Assembly (NCBI GenBank): GCA_916610825.1
Contig: OU744449.1
Span: 19,623,344-19,687,343 of the forward strand
Direction: 5' to 3'
DNA length: 64,000 nt
From: Haliclystus octoradiatus
Lineage: Eukaryota > Cnidaria > Staurozoa > Stauromedusae > Haliclystidae
Below are positions 22,252-33,273 of the stretch, piece after piece (the stretch's first letter is position 1; every line of letters begins with the position of its first letter). A model generated the notes under the pieces. It was not told the origin of the DNA. It saw only the letters and a list, made by a program, of their open reading frames with translations, and did not search any database. The position numbers were made by a program, and so were the translations under genes.

Positions 22252-22446
22252 GTAATCTGCTTAATCAAAGTGACTGTTACATAGCTTCTGCAACAGGTAG
22301 AATGTATAGAAATTTTCAAAGGTGTGGGAAATACGTACGATGTGACTATTCTGGAAATTCAGCGGCATTTGAAGAATTGGAGTGTCCATCAATAAATTCA
22401 TCTTATATTGAGATTTATCCATCAACGTGCCATGCTATCTGTACAG
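22252..22446 (+). CDS. Chitin-binding-like (CBM14) domain exon 5
   Basis: A T-rich tract and TCTCTAG acceptor end at 22251; donor GTATGT at 22447. The exon is 195 nt, phase 1-1, the longest of the set. Domain: SDC, x15 (TGRMYRNFQR), C, x5, C, x13, C-PS, x12, C, x3, C-TG. The CPS motif after the fourth cysteine and the CTG end are shared with exons 7 and 9, so these three form a subtype. No methionine start, so it is visible only as an exon. Confidence 0.82.
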
Positions 22447-22729
22447 GTATGTCGCTACTTTGAAATACCTTTCTTGATTTTCAAGTCTATAATTGAATTG
22501 TCCTGGAATTACGCTGCATAGTTTTATTGTATGTCATCATTGAAATATTTGTACTGCAATACTTGGCTGTGTGAAGTTGGATCGATATTCGTATCAAACC
22601 TACATTCGCAAACCTACATTCAAACCTTTGAATCCCACAGATTTCACACCCACGTAGCCACGCATGATAAACATCATCCAATTGCAGGTAAATAACAATG
22701 GAACAGGAAACAATTTTCCAAAACTTAAA

Positions 22730-23195
22730 GCCACGCAAAAGCCACACATGCAAACCGTTTTTGAATATGGGTTTGAGACGCCGTGAATGTTGGTATAGAA
22801 CGTTGGACAATTACTTACTGATAGATTCAAGTAAGGCAATCAGATCACGGAGTTTTGGAATATGGGTTTGAGACGCTGTAAATGTTGGTATAGAACGTTG
22901 GCAAATTAATTACTAATAGATTCAAGTAAGGCAATCAGATCACGGCGTTTTGGAATATGGGTTTGAGACGCTGTGAATGTTGGTATAGAACGTTGGCAGA
23001 TTAATTACTAATAGATTCAAGCACGGCAATCAGATCACGGCGTTTTTGAATATGGGTTGAGACGCTGTGAATGCTGGTATAGAACGTTGGCAAATTAATT
23101 ACTAATAAATTCAAGTACGGCAATCAGATCACGGCGTTTTTGAATATGGGTTTGATACGCTGGGTTTAAGTAAGGCAATCAAGTTGCGGCGTTTT
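22730..23195 (+). repeat. 95-bp satellite, left array (~4.5 copies)
   Basis: The word GGTATAGAACGTTGG recurs at 22792, 22887, 22982 and 23076, giving a 94-95-bp period. Each unit has TTTGAGACGCTGTGAATG, GATTCAAGTAAGGCAATCAG and CACGGCGTTTT. The last copy is degenerate. The same unit occurs in reverse orientation at 24590-25365. Confidence 0.9.
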
Positions 23196-23331
23196 TGTGA
23201 ATATATTTGCAAGTAATAAAATTTTATTTTTTTTACTTTGCAAAACAACAATGAATGTGCATTATTTACAGAAAATGTGATTATTTACAAGTTGGTCATT
23301 TGAGATATTTTGAGAAGTCCTCAGATTTAAA

Positions 23332-23743
23332 GTCGTGGCTTGATCAAGGGTAACTCAAGGACTTTTTTATGACTTTTTATTGCTTCTTTTTCTTGTGTTA
23401 AATTCTGCTTTTAAAGGATTTTCAAAATTATTTTTGCATCTCGTACCTAAATATGTTTACTACAAATCTGTCTTAAATAAAAAATTATCTTGTATAAAAT
23501 GAAAAATAAAAAAAATTATTGAAACAAATGTTGGCAGCCAAAAAGGTTTATCACCAAGTTTAGTTTGAAAGTTGAATAACTTTTTTATTTTTCAAATTAT
23601 ACCTGATAGTTTAGTGGTAATTATCCAAAGGTACCAGATGCAAAAGATTTTTTAAAATCGCTTCAGTACTGATTTTAATACAAATAAAAGAATGGACAAA
23701 AAATCATAAAATGTGATTGAGTTACTCCTGATCTAGCCACGAC
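23332..23743. mobile_element. Foldback/MITE between the two satellite arrays
   Basis: GTCGTGGCTTGATCAAGG at the left is mirrored by a right end in GATCTAGCCACGAC. The arms continue with imperfect complementarity for about 180 bp (for example TTTTTGCATCTCGTACCT against AGGTACCAGATGCAAAAG). Total about 412 bp, no coding capacity. Confidence 0.75.
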
Positions 23744-24589
23744 CCAGGTTTAGTTTAGATTCAAACACTATGTATACATTTTTGGCTGAGTGATTAAATA
23801 AAGATAGTGAATTATAATGAGATTAATTAATTATATGTTAATTTGATATCAATTAAATATAGTGAGTGAGTTATAAATATATGTATGCAGCGTATACTGC
23901 AACAACATAATGACAATGACATTAATTGAAATTTTGAACTGATAAGGATTTATCGATTTCTATGACATTTTCTACATAGTAGTTAAACGTTCTTCATAAG
24001 TTAAGTCTAATTCAGGATCAATGGTATTAGATAACGCTTTGCATGTAATGATTTTCAGTGGTTGTATATAATGAATAATCTTGTTAAAATCAGCTACATA
24101 CATCATTATATCACACAAAATTATACAAAGTTCCTAATTAGCCTGGAATCAATATTTTAATCTAGGAATATGTAATTATTTATCGTCATTAAATTAATGT
24201 AAAGTTTGAACTCAGATTTTACTTCTATGCAACCCTTGCTCTTCTTATTCTTTTTAACTGTTTTCTGAGGTTGGCAAGAAACGCAAATGTAGCATCTTAG
24301 GCTTATAGACGAAGATCCACGCAGCTAATACGATAGTCATTGCCACATTTTCTACATTCAATTGTCTTCTCTCCATTCTTAGTGGGTATTCCACAAGAGC
24401 ATGTGACATGAAATGATAGATGCAACCATTATTCCATAAATGATTATTATATTAAGCATATTGGCAAAAGTGTTGCAATATACGTACATATATAGTCGCT
24501 CAAAATGAACACGGGTCACCAATAGCGGATTTGTACCATGTGATCAAGTAATGTAATGACAACGCCTTAATTGAATCTACTAGTAATTA
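23744..24589. other. AT-rich spacer between opposed satellite arrays
   Basis: Nothing recognisable: no coding frame, no clear repeat. Confidence 0.4.
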
Positions 24590-25365
24590 ATTCGACAACG
24601 TTCTATACTAACCTTCACGGCGTTTCAAACCCAGATTCAAAAACGCCGCGACTTGATTGCCTTACTTAAATCTATTAAGAATTAATTCGACAACGTTCTG
24701 TACTAACATTCACGGCGTTTCAAACCCACATTCATAAACGCCGCGAACTGATTGCCTTACTTAAATCTATTAAGAATTGATTCGACAACGTTCTATATTA
24801 ACATTCACGGCGTTTGAAACCCACATTCAAAAACGCCGCAACTTGATTGCCTTACTTAAATCTATTAAGAATTGATTCGACAACGTTCTATACTAACATT
24901 CACAGCGTTTCAAACCCACATTCAAAGACGCCGCGACTTGATTGCCTTACTTGAATATATTAGGAATTGTTTCGACAACGTTTTATACTAACATTCACAG
25001 CGTCTGAAGCCCATATTGAAAAACGCCGCGACTTGATTGCCTTACTTGAATCTGCCAGTAATTAATTTGCCAGCGTTCTATACTAACATTCATAGGATCT
25101 CAAACCCATATTCAAAAATGCTAGGTTTTAATATTACATTTAAAATTGATTAACAAAAATATTCATATCCTAAATCAAACTGGCAAAGTATATACTTTTA
25201 TTTGTTCTGTCACTTCTGTCCGAAAGAAGATAGAATTGTTGTATTTAACAAGGAATCGTTCCATACTACCCTTCACAGCGTCTCAAATCCATAACTAATT
25301 TGCCAACGTTCTATAGTAACATTAACAGCGTCTCAAACGCATTTTCAAAAACGCCGTGGCTTAGT
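24590..25365 (-). repeat. 95-bp satellite, right array (~5.5 copies plus two degenerate)
   Basis: The reverse complement of the left-array unit recurs with a ~95-bp period (TTCTATACTAAC-type words near 24602, 24696, 24791, 24886, 24980, 25076). After a 130-bp interruption, two poorer copies lie at 25250-25365. Units in this array resemble each other more than those on the left, consistent with local homogenisation. Confidence 0.88.
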
Positions 25366-25616
25366 TTATAAGAATTTCATTTCACAAAATTGATTTCTAA
25401 ATGATTGACCCGAGGTCGACGTCCAAAACAATAATCGAAAGTTTTGTTCTATTGTATCAATCCATTAGATCATTCAAGTTCACGATGAAAACATATTAAA
25501 CATTGCTAATTGGTAGTGTGCTTTGTTCCATTTGATTCAACTAGCGCTTTTTCTTAGCATTAAGCAGTTTTTGATCACTTAATTGTCATAGGAACATAAT
25601 CTGAAATGGAACTAAT

Positions 25617-25714
25617 TGTTGCATATGATAGATATAGACACTATATTAATACACGTCTGTTGTAGTTGAACTCAATATCTAATAAGCCTGACGCATGCGT
25701 AGTCAGATACACCA
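25617..25714 (-). repeat. 3' LTR of Ty3-type element 1 (98 bp)
   Basis: Nearly identical to 30563-30660. Reads TG...CA on the minus strand. Flanked on the outside by the target duplication CTAAT (25612-25616). On the element side the minus strand shows a purine-rich AAAAAGGGAGA tract, the expected polypurine primer. Confidence 0.92.
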
Positions 25715-26208
25715 TCTCCCTTTTTAAGACGTTAATAGTAAAGTTAAATGAAATGCAATGTTACTAAATATGGTTATAATAAAATGAATAATGGTAACAG
25801 TAAATGTTAAACTGGAAGATGACTGCTAATGCCAGTACTAATCATAGTAAGTAAGTAATACTATTATATCTATTATCTATGAACTCTTTTCTTTTGTAGA
25901 GTTATTATATCTATTATGAATTATGGATAAACTCTTTTCTTTTGTAGAGTACAATAAACGAAATCTAATAATAGTAGATATATCTTGATGGTATAAAACT
26001 ATTTGCTTGGATTAGTTGTCTGTTATAGTAGTAAGATTAATGAGTAAGTATTTTGGGTAATATATTTGCGTAGCATAGTTTAATAGTATGATAATGATAA
26101 TGTTCATTTCATTGACGGGCTTGAGTTTGCGTATCGACGTGGAGGATTGTGAACGCGTCGTGGTCTGCTTTGAGGGGACATAGAAGGAAGTACCTCAGTT
26201 GTAGAAGA

Positions 26209-27789
26209 TCATTCTTCGGGTTCTGTCATCTGTATCGGTCGTAAAAACCGTCTATTGCGGCGTAATGATGATCTGGAGTCTAATAGAATTTCATAATCAT
26301 GGTCGCGCAATATTTTTGTGACTTTTCCACGATGGTGCCATCTTTTTGTAGAAGTATCTTGCAGTAATATTTTATCTCCTACATGGAGAACGGGTAACAT
26401 CTTTGACGTTTTGGTCATAGTCGATTTTGGTTTTTTCGAGGTGTTGCTTTGCCTTTATAGCGGAGGATGATACTGATGACTCCCATTGCGGTAGAAATGA
26501 CGAATAATGGGCTGGAACCCGACTGCGAATGGAGTTGCCAAATACGAGTTGCGCAGGCGATTTACCATGAAAAGAAGGAGTGTTTCGCAATTCTAATAAT
26601 CCTTCGTAGAAGTCTTCAATATGAATAATACCGTTTTTGCAAGTTTTCATAATGAGATATTTCGTTTTCTTCACATTTATCTCGGCATGACCATTTGCTT
26701 GTGGGTAATGCGGAGAAGATGGTGAGTGTTGAATGCCCCATTTCTTGCAGAAATTAGCGAATTCATAGCTTGTGAATTGAGGCCCCCCATCTGATCGAAG
26801 GCGAACAAGAATGCCAGTGTTAGAAAATAGCTGCATTAATGCCAGACACAATAGTGAAGTCGTAGTATCTTTGCCGAACTTTACTACACTTGGCCACCCA
26901 GAATAACGATCTACATATACCAGAAAATGCTGACCTTGAACTTCGAAGAAGTCGGCTGAAGTTGACTCAAAAGTGCGAGTTGGTAGCTCATCTTCTTTGT
27001 ATGGCTCCTTTACCTGACTTGGGGGTAATTGCTGACAAGCTGTACACGTTTGAATAATTCGATCAATGTCATTTGATATTTTTGGCCACCAAACAGTTTG
27101 ACGTGCCCGTTGTTTAGTGCGTGTAATCCCTTGATGGGATGAATGCAGTCTTGACAGTATGTCGGAGCGACAGCAGGAAGGGACAACAATTTGCGAACCA
27201 CGCAATACAGGTCCATTTTCAATTGAGAGTTCATGATGGATTTTATGAAATGGTTGTAGGCTCGTTGGAAGAGCATTGGCATGTTTAGGAAAACCATTTG
27301 TGATCAGATTTATAAGTGATGAATAGTCAGTATCATTCTTGGCTTTATCTTGAAGAGACTCTAGAGTGCGATCAGGCCAAGGTGATGTTTGGTGTGACGT
27401 GGAATTAACAAATGAGGTCATCATTGCTTCGATTTGAAGATTACATTCTTCTGCTAATTCATCTCCTGGTTGAGGCTGAAAAATTGGTGACCTAGAAAGG
27501 GCGTCTGCTATATGGTGGTATTTTCCTTTGGTCCACTCAGTCTTGAAACTGAATGGAGATAATTTGTATAGAAGTCGTTGTAGTCGAGGATTTTCTGTAT
27601 CTGTGATTGAATAACTGTTCAAAATTGGAAGAAGTGGCTTATGATCCGTCACGACGGTGAAATTCGATTGACCCTGTAGATACAGACGACATTTAAGAGC
27701 TGCCCATGAGACTGGCAGACATTCTACCTCAATGGTAGCGTATCGCTTCTCAGCATCACTTAAGAAACGAGATCCACATTCTAAAAGTC
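26209..27789 (-). pseudogene. Ty3 element 1: RNase H and integrase
   Basis: After an in-frame TGA (27785) the frame continues through RNase H (SDAEKRYATIEVE, then TDHKPLLPIL and a WTKGKYHHIADALSR end). Integrase follows: HHCC zinc-binding region (LHSSHQGITRTKQRAR .. CTACQ), the three catalytic acids in SADFFEVQG, LRSDGGPQF and NGHAEINVKK, and a C-terminal region. The last ~70 residues (LHVGDKILLQD.., WHHRGKV) lie in a different frame (26418-26209), so there is a shift near 26400. Catalytic residues are otherwise kept. Confidence 0.92.
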
Positions 27790-28800
27790 GTCATTGACCA
27801 TTCTGTCGTTGTAGCAGGGCGTATCCCAAACCATGAAGTCTAGAAGCATCAGTCTGCAGAACTAATGGAAGATCTTGTTGATAAAACGATAAAATTTGAG
27901 GCTTTTGAATAGCCTCTTTGACTGCTTGGAAAGCCGTATCGTGAATTGGCAGCCACTGGAATGCATTAGTTGACTTAAGTAAAGGTCTCATTGGCTCTTT
28001 GAGACCAGCTATGGATGGACAGAAGTTCGACAATTGTTCAACCAACCCAAAAAACGATCTCAGTTCTGTCAAGTTTAATGGGGTTGGGAAATCAGTTATA
28101 GCTTTGATTCTTTCTGTACTTGGTGTAATGCCTGAATGACTTATGTTATAGCCGACATACTTGACCGACGACTGTGCGAATATAAATTTGGTAGGATTCA
28201 AAGTGATGCCATGATGACGGCATTGCTGTAACAAAGATTTCATGTGCTCAACATGATCCCCGAATGATGTATCATACAACAGTATGTCGTCAACCACTTT
28301 GCATGTTCGTGGCATTCCTTTCAGTGCCTGATCACCACGAAGGTTGTATTCGTCCCCACTGCTGATCAAACCCATGGTGGCACGTAAATATTTATATCTA
28401 CCCCAAGGGGTTATAAATGTTGTTAGGGATTGACTAGACTCTTCCAAGGGGACTTGCCAGTACCCACTAGTTGCATCAAGTGTGGAAAAGTAAGTAGCTT
28501 CTTGGTCTATTGTAGCTATGGCTTCTTTGGGTGTAACTAAAGGGTACACAGGACGTTTGATATTTTGATTGAGAGCCCTCATATCCCCTACTATGCGCAG
28601 GTCAACATTTGATTTGGTTGTGATATGCATAGGGGAGCACCAATCCGTGGGTTCAGATACAGGGCAAATAATCCCTTCTTGTACCATAGAATTCAACGTT
28701 TCTTGAGCTTTGACATGCCATGCGAATGGTAATGATGTGGCTGCTCGGACATGAACAGGCTTAGCATCAGGTTTTAATTATGTTTTCATTGGTTGTGTAT
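27790..28800 (-). pseudogene. Ty3 element 1: reverse transcriptase
   Basis: The frame carries DLRIVGDMRALNQNIKRPVY, FSTLDATSGYWQVPL, TPWGRYKYLRATMGL and the catalytic VVDDILLY, followed by the thumb and connection (FFGLVEQLSNF). An in-frame TAA near 28774 separates it from protease, and a TGA at 27785 from RNase H. The motif normally FNALCSQ-like reads ISSGDEYNL, acceptable for this lineage. Confidence 0.92.
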
Positions 28801-29323
28801 TCATAGGCTTCAAATGTTCAGTTGAGTCAAAAACATCGTAAAAGTCATTCAATAGTTGTTGTCGTATCGTGTTTATTTCTGTAGCAGTAGGTGGTATTGA
28901 TATGTTTTGCTGTACGGTATTAACAGTTGTGGTCATGCTTTGTTGAGGATAATTTGGAGGTAATATTCCTAGATCTAAGGAAGCATACCAGCTAAGTAGC
29001 ATACCCTCTACTAGCAGTTCATAAAATACTTTAATGGTTTCAGCTGTGTTTCTACGTCCGTGGTAAATTGTAGACTCAAAAGTGCCTATGCACTGAAGAG
29101 GTTGACCGTTGGCAGCTTTAATCGTTGGTCCCTTGTATTTCTTTAGGTCAGAATGTTTAATACCCATACGCTGTGCATTCCGCCATCCCAGACATGTAGC
29201 TTCAGCCCCAGAATCAGGAAGACAGATCATCGTCTTAGTAACCGTCTGATTAGGAATATTAATTTTACATTCAATCCATGGGGCTTTACGGCCAGAGCTT
29301 AATGCCATGACTATTGTATTCAC
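28778..29323 (-). pseudogene. Ty3 element 1: aspartic protease region
   Basis: The active-site triad is visible as CLPDSGAEATCLG, with flanking strands ECKINIPNQ and KAANGQPLQCIGTF. The region after it links to RT. The upstream frame, containing the zinc knuckle, joins here without a shift but with a stop upstream. Confidence 0.85.
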
Positions 29324-29329
29324 GTCATC

Positions 29330-29640
29330 TGGTCTGTTAGTAGTGCTTTGTTCGTCAAGTGAATTAACTGCTTTTGGCTGTCGGCAAACTTTTGAAAAAT
29401 GATTTCATGTTGTACAATTCCGACATTGTTTTCCCCAAGCCGGGCATTGCGTGGGGCGATGTGTGCACTTCCCCCCGCATCCAGGGCATGTTTTGTTGTT
29501 GCTACGCGGGACATCCGATCGTCTAGGCTTTGTGCTCGCTGCATTAACAACAACCTGAGACCCTATTGTCAATTGTTCCGAGTCATTTTTTGACGCTTGA
29601 AATGTCTCGCATAAGTCAATACAAGTAGTTAATGACGTGA
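29330..29640 (-). pseudogene. Ty3 element 1: nucleocapsid zinc knuckle, stop inside
   Basis: In the -1 frame after the gag open frame: CPGCGGKCTHRPTQC, then CPAWGKQCRNC and HFSKVC, a CCHC-type knuckle. An in-frame TGA interrupts the knuckle just before the NHFSKVC part, at a position where relatives would have a sense codon. The region lies between gag and protease as expected. Confidence 0.8.
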
Positions 29641-30492
29641 GTTTTTCTCAAGTAGGCGTTTACGCAATTCACGATCATTAACTCCTCTAATTATGGTCGT
29701 TATGAAACGATCGTCCCGACTACACAAACAAAAATCACAGTTGTTTGCTAAAGCGTACAACGAAACAAAATAGGCGTGAAATGACTCACCCTCCTGTTGT
29801 CGACGGTCTTGAAATTCTACACGATCACGTATTATATTTCTTTGACTTCTGAGCCAGTCTTTGATTCTTAATAATATTTCATCCATGAAAAGTACTGTGG
29901 TGTTGTTTATACCAAGACGAGTCTCCAGTGTAATGAGCATATCGTGCAAAAGGAATGTTCGCAAAGCAGTCACTTGTCTTGCACGTGGGAAAACTGTAAT
30001 GCCGGATAATTCCGCGTAATCTCTCCAATGTTGTAACCAGGTAGAGAAATCAGATAAGGATACAGTTGTTTCCAATTTTGCTGGTGTATTGGCACCCTTC
30101 AATGTCATATTATACACTGATGTTCGACTGCTGATAGGCATACTTTCATCCTGTTGTTTTTTATTATCATGATTTGTCGATAGTGATAAATCAGTGGTTT
30201 GACTCACGGATACAACCGGTGTCTTGTTCTGTTGTAAATATTGTTCGAGGCGTGTGTTTTGAGCCTGTTGTTGGTTGTCTAATTTAGACAATCTAGCGGT
30301 ATACTTGCTGTCTCTCTTTTCTTGTTGTTGAATAGAGTTATTTTGCTGTTCGACCATTCTCTGCATCATATTCATCAAATTGTCCATTGACATGATTGAT
30401 TCTCCTGGATTTATAGAAGGCATAGGTAGTGCAGCGTGGCTGCTGCGCGTTGTGGGTTTCTCGGCCATCGTGCGATGTGAAGTTGTAATCAC
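29629..30492 (-). CDS. Ty3 element 1: gag
   Basis: A 287-codon frame. The N-terminal half is Gln/Met-rich with a probable coiled coil (NMMQRMVEQQNNSIQQQEK). The second half has a capsid-like, retrotransposon gag domain (FSTWLQHWRDYAELSG..., LRIKDWLRSQRN, VEFQDRRQQEGESFHAYF, RGVNDRELRKRLLE). It ends at a stop just after a G-AAA-AAC heptamer (29647-29641), from which a -1 shift enters the nucleocapsid frame. Confidence 0.85.
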   Translation of the reverse strand: MITTSHRTMAEKPTTRSSHAALPMPSINPGESIMSMDNLMNMMQRMVEQQNNSIQQQEKRDSKYTARLSKLDNQQQAQNTRLEQYLQQNKTPVVSVSQTTDLSLSTNHDNKKQQDESMPISSRTSVYNMTLKGANTPAKLETTVSLSDFSTWLQHWRDYAELSGITVFPRARQVTALRTFLLHDMLITLETRLGINNTTVLFMDEILLRIKDWLRSQRNIIRDRVEFQDRRQQEGESFHAYFVSLYALANNCDFCLCSRDDRFITTIIRGVNDRELRKRLLEKNSRH

Positions 30493-30562
30493 AATTAGGA
30501 TAGCTTTATGTATGTATATACAGTATGTTTATATTACGAGCTGGATCCTGTCAACTGCGCCA

Positions 30563-30660
30563 TGTTGTATATGTTAGATATAGACACTATATTAATACAC
30601 GTCTGTTGTAGTTGAACTCAATATCTAATAAGCCTGACGCATGCGTAGTCAGATACATCA
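30563..30660 (-). repeat. 5' LTR of Ty3-type element 1 (98 bp)
   Basis: Counterpart of 25617-25714, ending at the target duplication CTAAT (30661-30665). An LTR of 98 bp is unusually short for a Ty3 element but is set by the paired duplications and TG/CA ends. Confidence 0.92.
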
Positions 30661-30665
30661 CTAAT

Positions 30666-31448
30666 GACGCGTATTTTTGAATTTCTTTGTTATAATAATT
30701 AGGGGGTGTTTCCCAGGTTATGAAGACACGCAATTGACACGCAAGAGCTTCATATATATTAAAACGTCGCTGTGAAATATTTGTACTTTGTAGCATAATG
30801 TTTTAGTAATTTAAAATAGTGAGAAGATGTTCAATTTTGAAGAAAAGTTTATGCGTGAAAGAATACTTTATATTAAATGCATATTCAAAACTAATTTAAA
30901 TAATCGAATGCTTCATTTTATTCTTTAAAGTATCGATATTTTATTGATATTGGATTCTCATACTTAAATTTCAACCGTGACTAATTAATTACTTTTTCAT
31001 AAAAATTTGTTTCAAAATGAAAGTTATCCATGATTCATCGAATTTTCATTAAAAGAAAAAACGCTGTGCGTGGCTACGATGTGCGGGACACATCGCGACA
31101 TAGAATATCCGTTCAACTTCACACTGGGCAATACTTGTTACCATAATATACGAACATTACGATTTTTAACGATTTTCAAAGAACAATAGAAATAAGACAA
31201 TAGAGAGTAAACATAAGAAAAGCCGTCGCGAATATTTCACACGTGTATGTATCTTGATGGTGATCTATCAACTAGTCCAACGGTAGATTTCGGAATTCCC
31301 TTAAGAAATATTTTGGGTCCATTTTAATTTTGATTTTGATCAATGATATGATTAACTAGCTATCTTTGCTGTACAGGACTCTTGATGGAAAAGTTTATCC
31401 TTGGTTCAATTGAATTCAGTAAGCTTTACATTCGGACAGGTCCTAAAC
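30666..31448. other. Intron sequence without recognisable gene
   Basis: AT-rich. No frame, repeat or motif recognised. Confidence 0.4.
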
Positions 31449-32200
31449 CTAGCGCCAAACGGACGAACAATTTCATAGTACATCCAACGAACATGAATGT
31501 TCGGTGTCATGTTCGTTCGTTTGGCAGGTTTACCGCACAGAGCATTCTGTTCTGTCCTATCTTCGTAGGACAAATTTGTTTACGACTAGGAGTCGAAAAC
31601 ATTTGGATGTTCTGCGGAAATAGTGGAGTGTTGAAGGCCCTGCGTCTCACGATATACTCGTCTCTGCTCTGTGATTGGTTGTTGCCTAGTAGCGGATTAA
31701 AGACTGTGACGGCAAACATCTATGTTAATCATATGGATCTAACCATAATCAAACTCACATAAAAAGTATTGGAATGATAGTTATGTTTTATGGTTATCTC
31801 TATATTGTATTTAAATTTTAGTAAATTTTAATAAGAAAGTAATAATGTTAAATGCATACGCTGAAGACTTTTTGAGCTAATTCTGACAAAAATATTACTT
31901 ACAGCCTTTCTTGTCCACAATGATGGCAATCGTAACAAACTGTATTCAGATTTCAATTAAATATCACTTTTTATATTACAATCATAAATTTTGTTACTAT
32001 TGAATTTCTGATGATATTGACAGCAATCATAGGCAAAAGGATCATGTTCTCAAATATAGAACGATCTCAATGAAACAAAAACAGCAGTTGTTGAATTAAT
32101 TTCCAATGTTCTATCTGGCACCCTGTTGATGTACCGCAATAGAACACAGAACATTTGTGGAAATGTTCTGTGAAAAATGTTCTAGTCCGTTTGGACCTAG
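31449..32200. mobile_element. Non-autonomous TIR element, family 2
   Basis: The left end CTAGCGCCAAACGGACGAAC is mirrored by the right end (GTTCTAGTCCGTTTGGACCTAG), and similarity continues inwards for about 40 bp. About 750 bp, with several copies of GAACAT/ATGTTC words near both ends. The 126-codon open frame at 31382 overlaps it and is not a gene. Confidence 0.7.
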
Positions 32201-32483
32201 CTTAATATGTAATTTTCATACAATCATGGCACTGTTGATAAAGTAAACCCAGTTTATCTTAAGGGTAATATCTTGTCACATTGATCCTCAGATTTAAAAA
32301 TTAAGTGTATCAAATTTTGTGGATTATTTTGGACGATAAATATAATTGGACACCCACATTGATTTGGTAAAGCAAAAATTGCGTAAAGACATCTCCACGA
32401 GTGTTCGCTTGGAATCAATTTTGGCAGCATCACAAACTGCTAATCTATAATTTACAATAAAACCTCGTCTTAGATGTGGGTTA

Positions 32484-33273
32484 AGGCATTGCTTATACGA
32501 GCGAACAGAACCTAATACATTTCGATTATTTCATTCATTCGAATTAAGTTCGCTGTTAGCGCGCTCCGTATAACGCAATTGAGCTCGCCAATGTATTAAG
32601 TTCGCATAGTCCAAGCGCGCTAATAGCGAACCTAATGCATTAGGCGTGCCTTCGCGGTATAAGAGCCAACCGAATCAAATACACCTTCATCATAGAGTCG
32701 TGACTGCCTCCGTAATTGCCTTTATATGGCAATAAACCGTGGGTTACAAATTAAAAAAGGATTCATGTAATTGTTCTATTGATGTTTCCATGGTGACGTC
32801 TTTGATCCGTTCGTAATAGAACAACAAATAATTATGTAGATTATCATGTCTACGAATTCAAATGTATTTGGCCAAATACAATTTAAGTTGCAAAGAAAAA
32901 GCTTGATTAAATGCAAGTAAATATAAAACATAAAATGTAATTTGCAAGAAATCAAAGTTATCATGAGGAAGATTTATATATTTTACAACATCCAAGTCTA
33001 CGTAAATACAAGATGCAAGACTATTCCCGAATCAACGAACAAAACAGTATACAGTATAAATCATTTTGGTCATGCTATCAATTTCAATTTTCAAAATTTT
33101 CAATGACAAAAGAGACATGTTACATCACGTTACATTACATTACATCACATTAGCTAAATTTATAGTTAAGCTCGCATGTATAACGAGGCGGGCGAACCTA
33201 ATTAGGATTAGGAGCCCGATTAGGAGCGAGCTCAATTGCTATTAGGTTCGGTTCGCTCGTATAACCCATGCCT
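32484..33273. mobile_element. Non-autonomous TIR element, family 1 copy B
   Basis: 34-bp inverted ends at 32484-32517 and 33240-33273, three mismatches. The inside resembles copy A (18077-18926), including ATGGCAATAAACCG and the TTCATTCGAATTAA block, and it contains further internal inverted words (GCGCTAATAGCGAACCTAAT). No transposase. Confidence 0.8.

Larger units (their letters stand above)
25617..30660 (-). mobile_element. Ty3/gypsy-type LTR retrotransposon 1, complete but defective
   Basis: A 5.04-kb element with 98-bp LTRs and a 5-bp target-site duplication CTAAT (25612-25616 and 30661-30665). Next to the 5' LTR the minus strand starts a primer-binding-like site with TGGCGCAGTTGAC. Order on the minus strand: gag, zinc knuckle, protease, RT, RNase H, integrase (Ty3 order). 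The LTRs differ at only three or four positions, so insertion is fairly recent, yet gag is frame-shifted and pol carries at least three stops or shifts. Confidence 0.93.

Noticed and set aside
22730..25365. CRISPR-like array (regular 95-bp period)
   Set aside because: The whole unit repeats, with no unique spacers, and the context is an animal intron.
31382..31762. 126-codon + strand open frame
   Set aside because: Crosses the left end of a TIR element; no recognisable domain.
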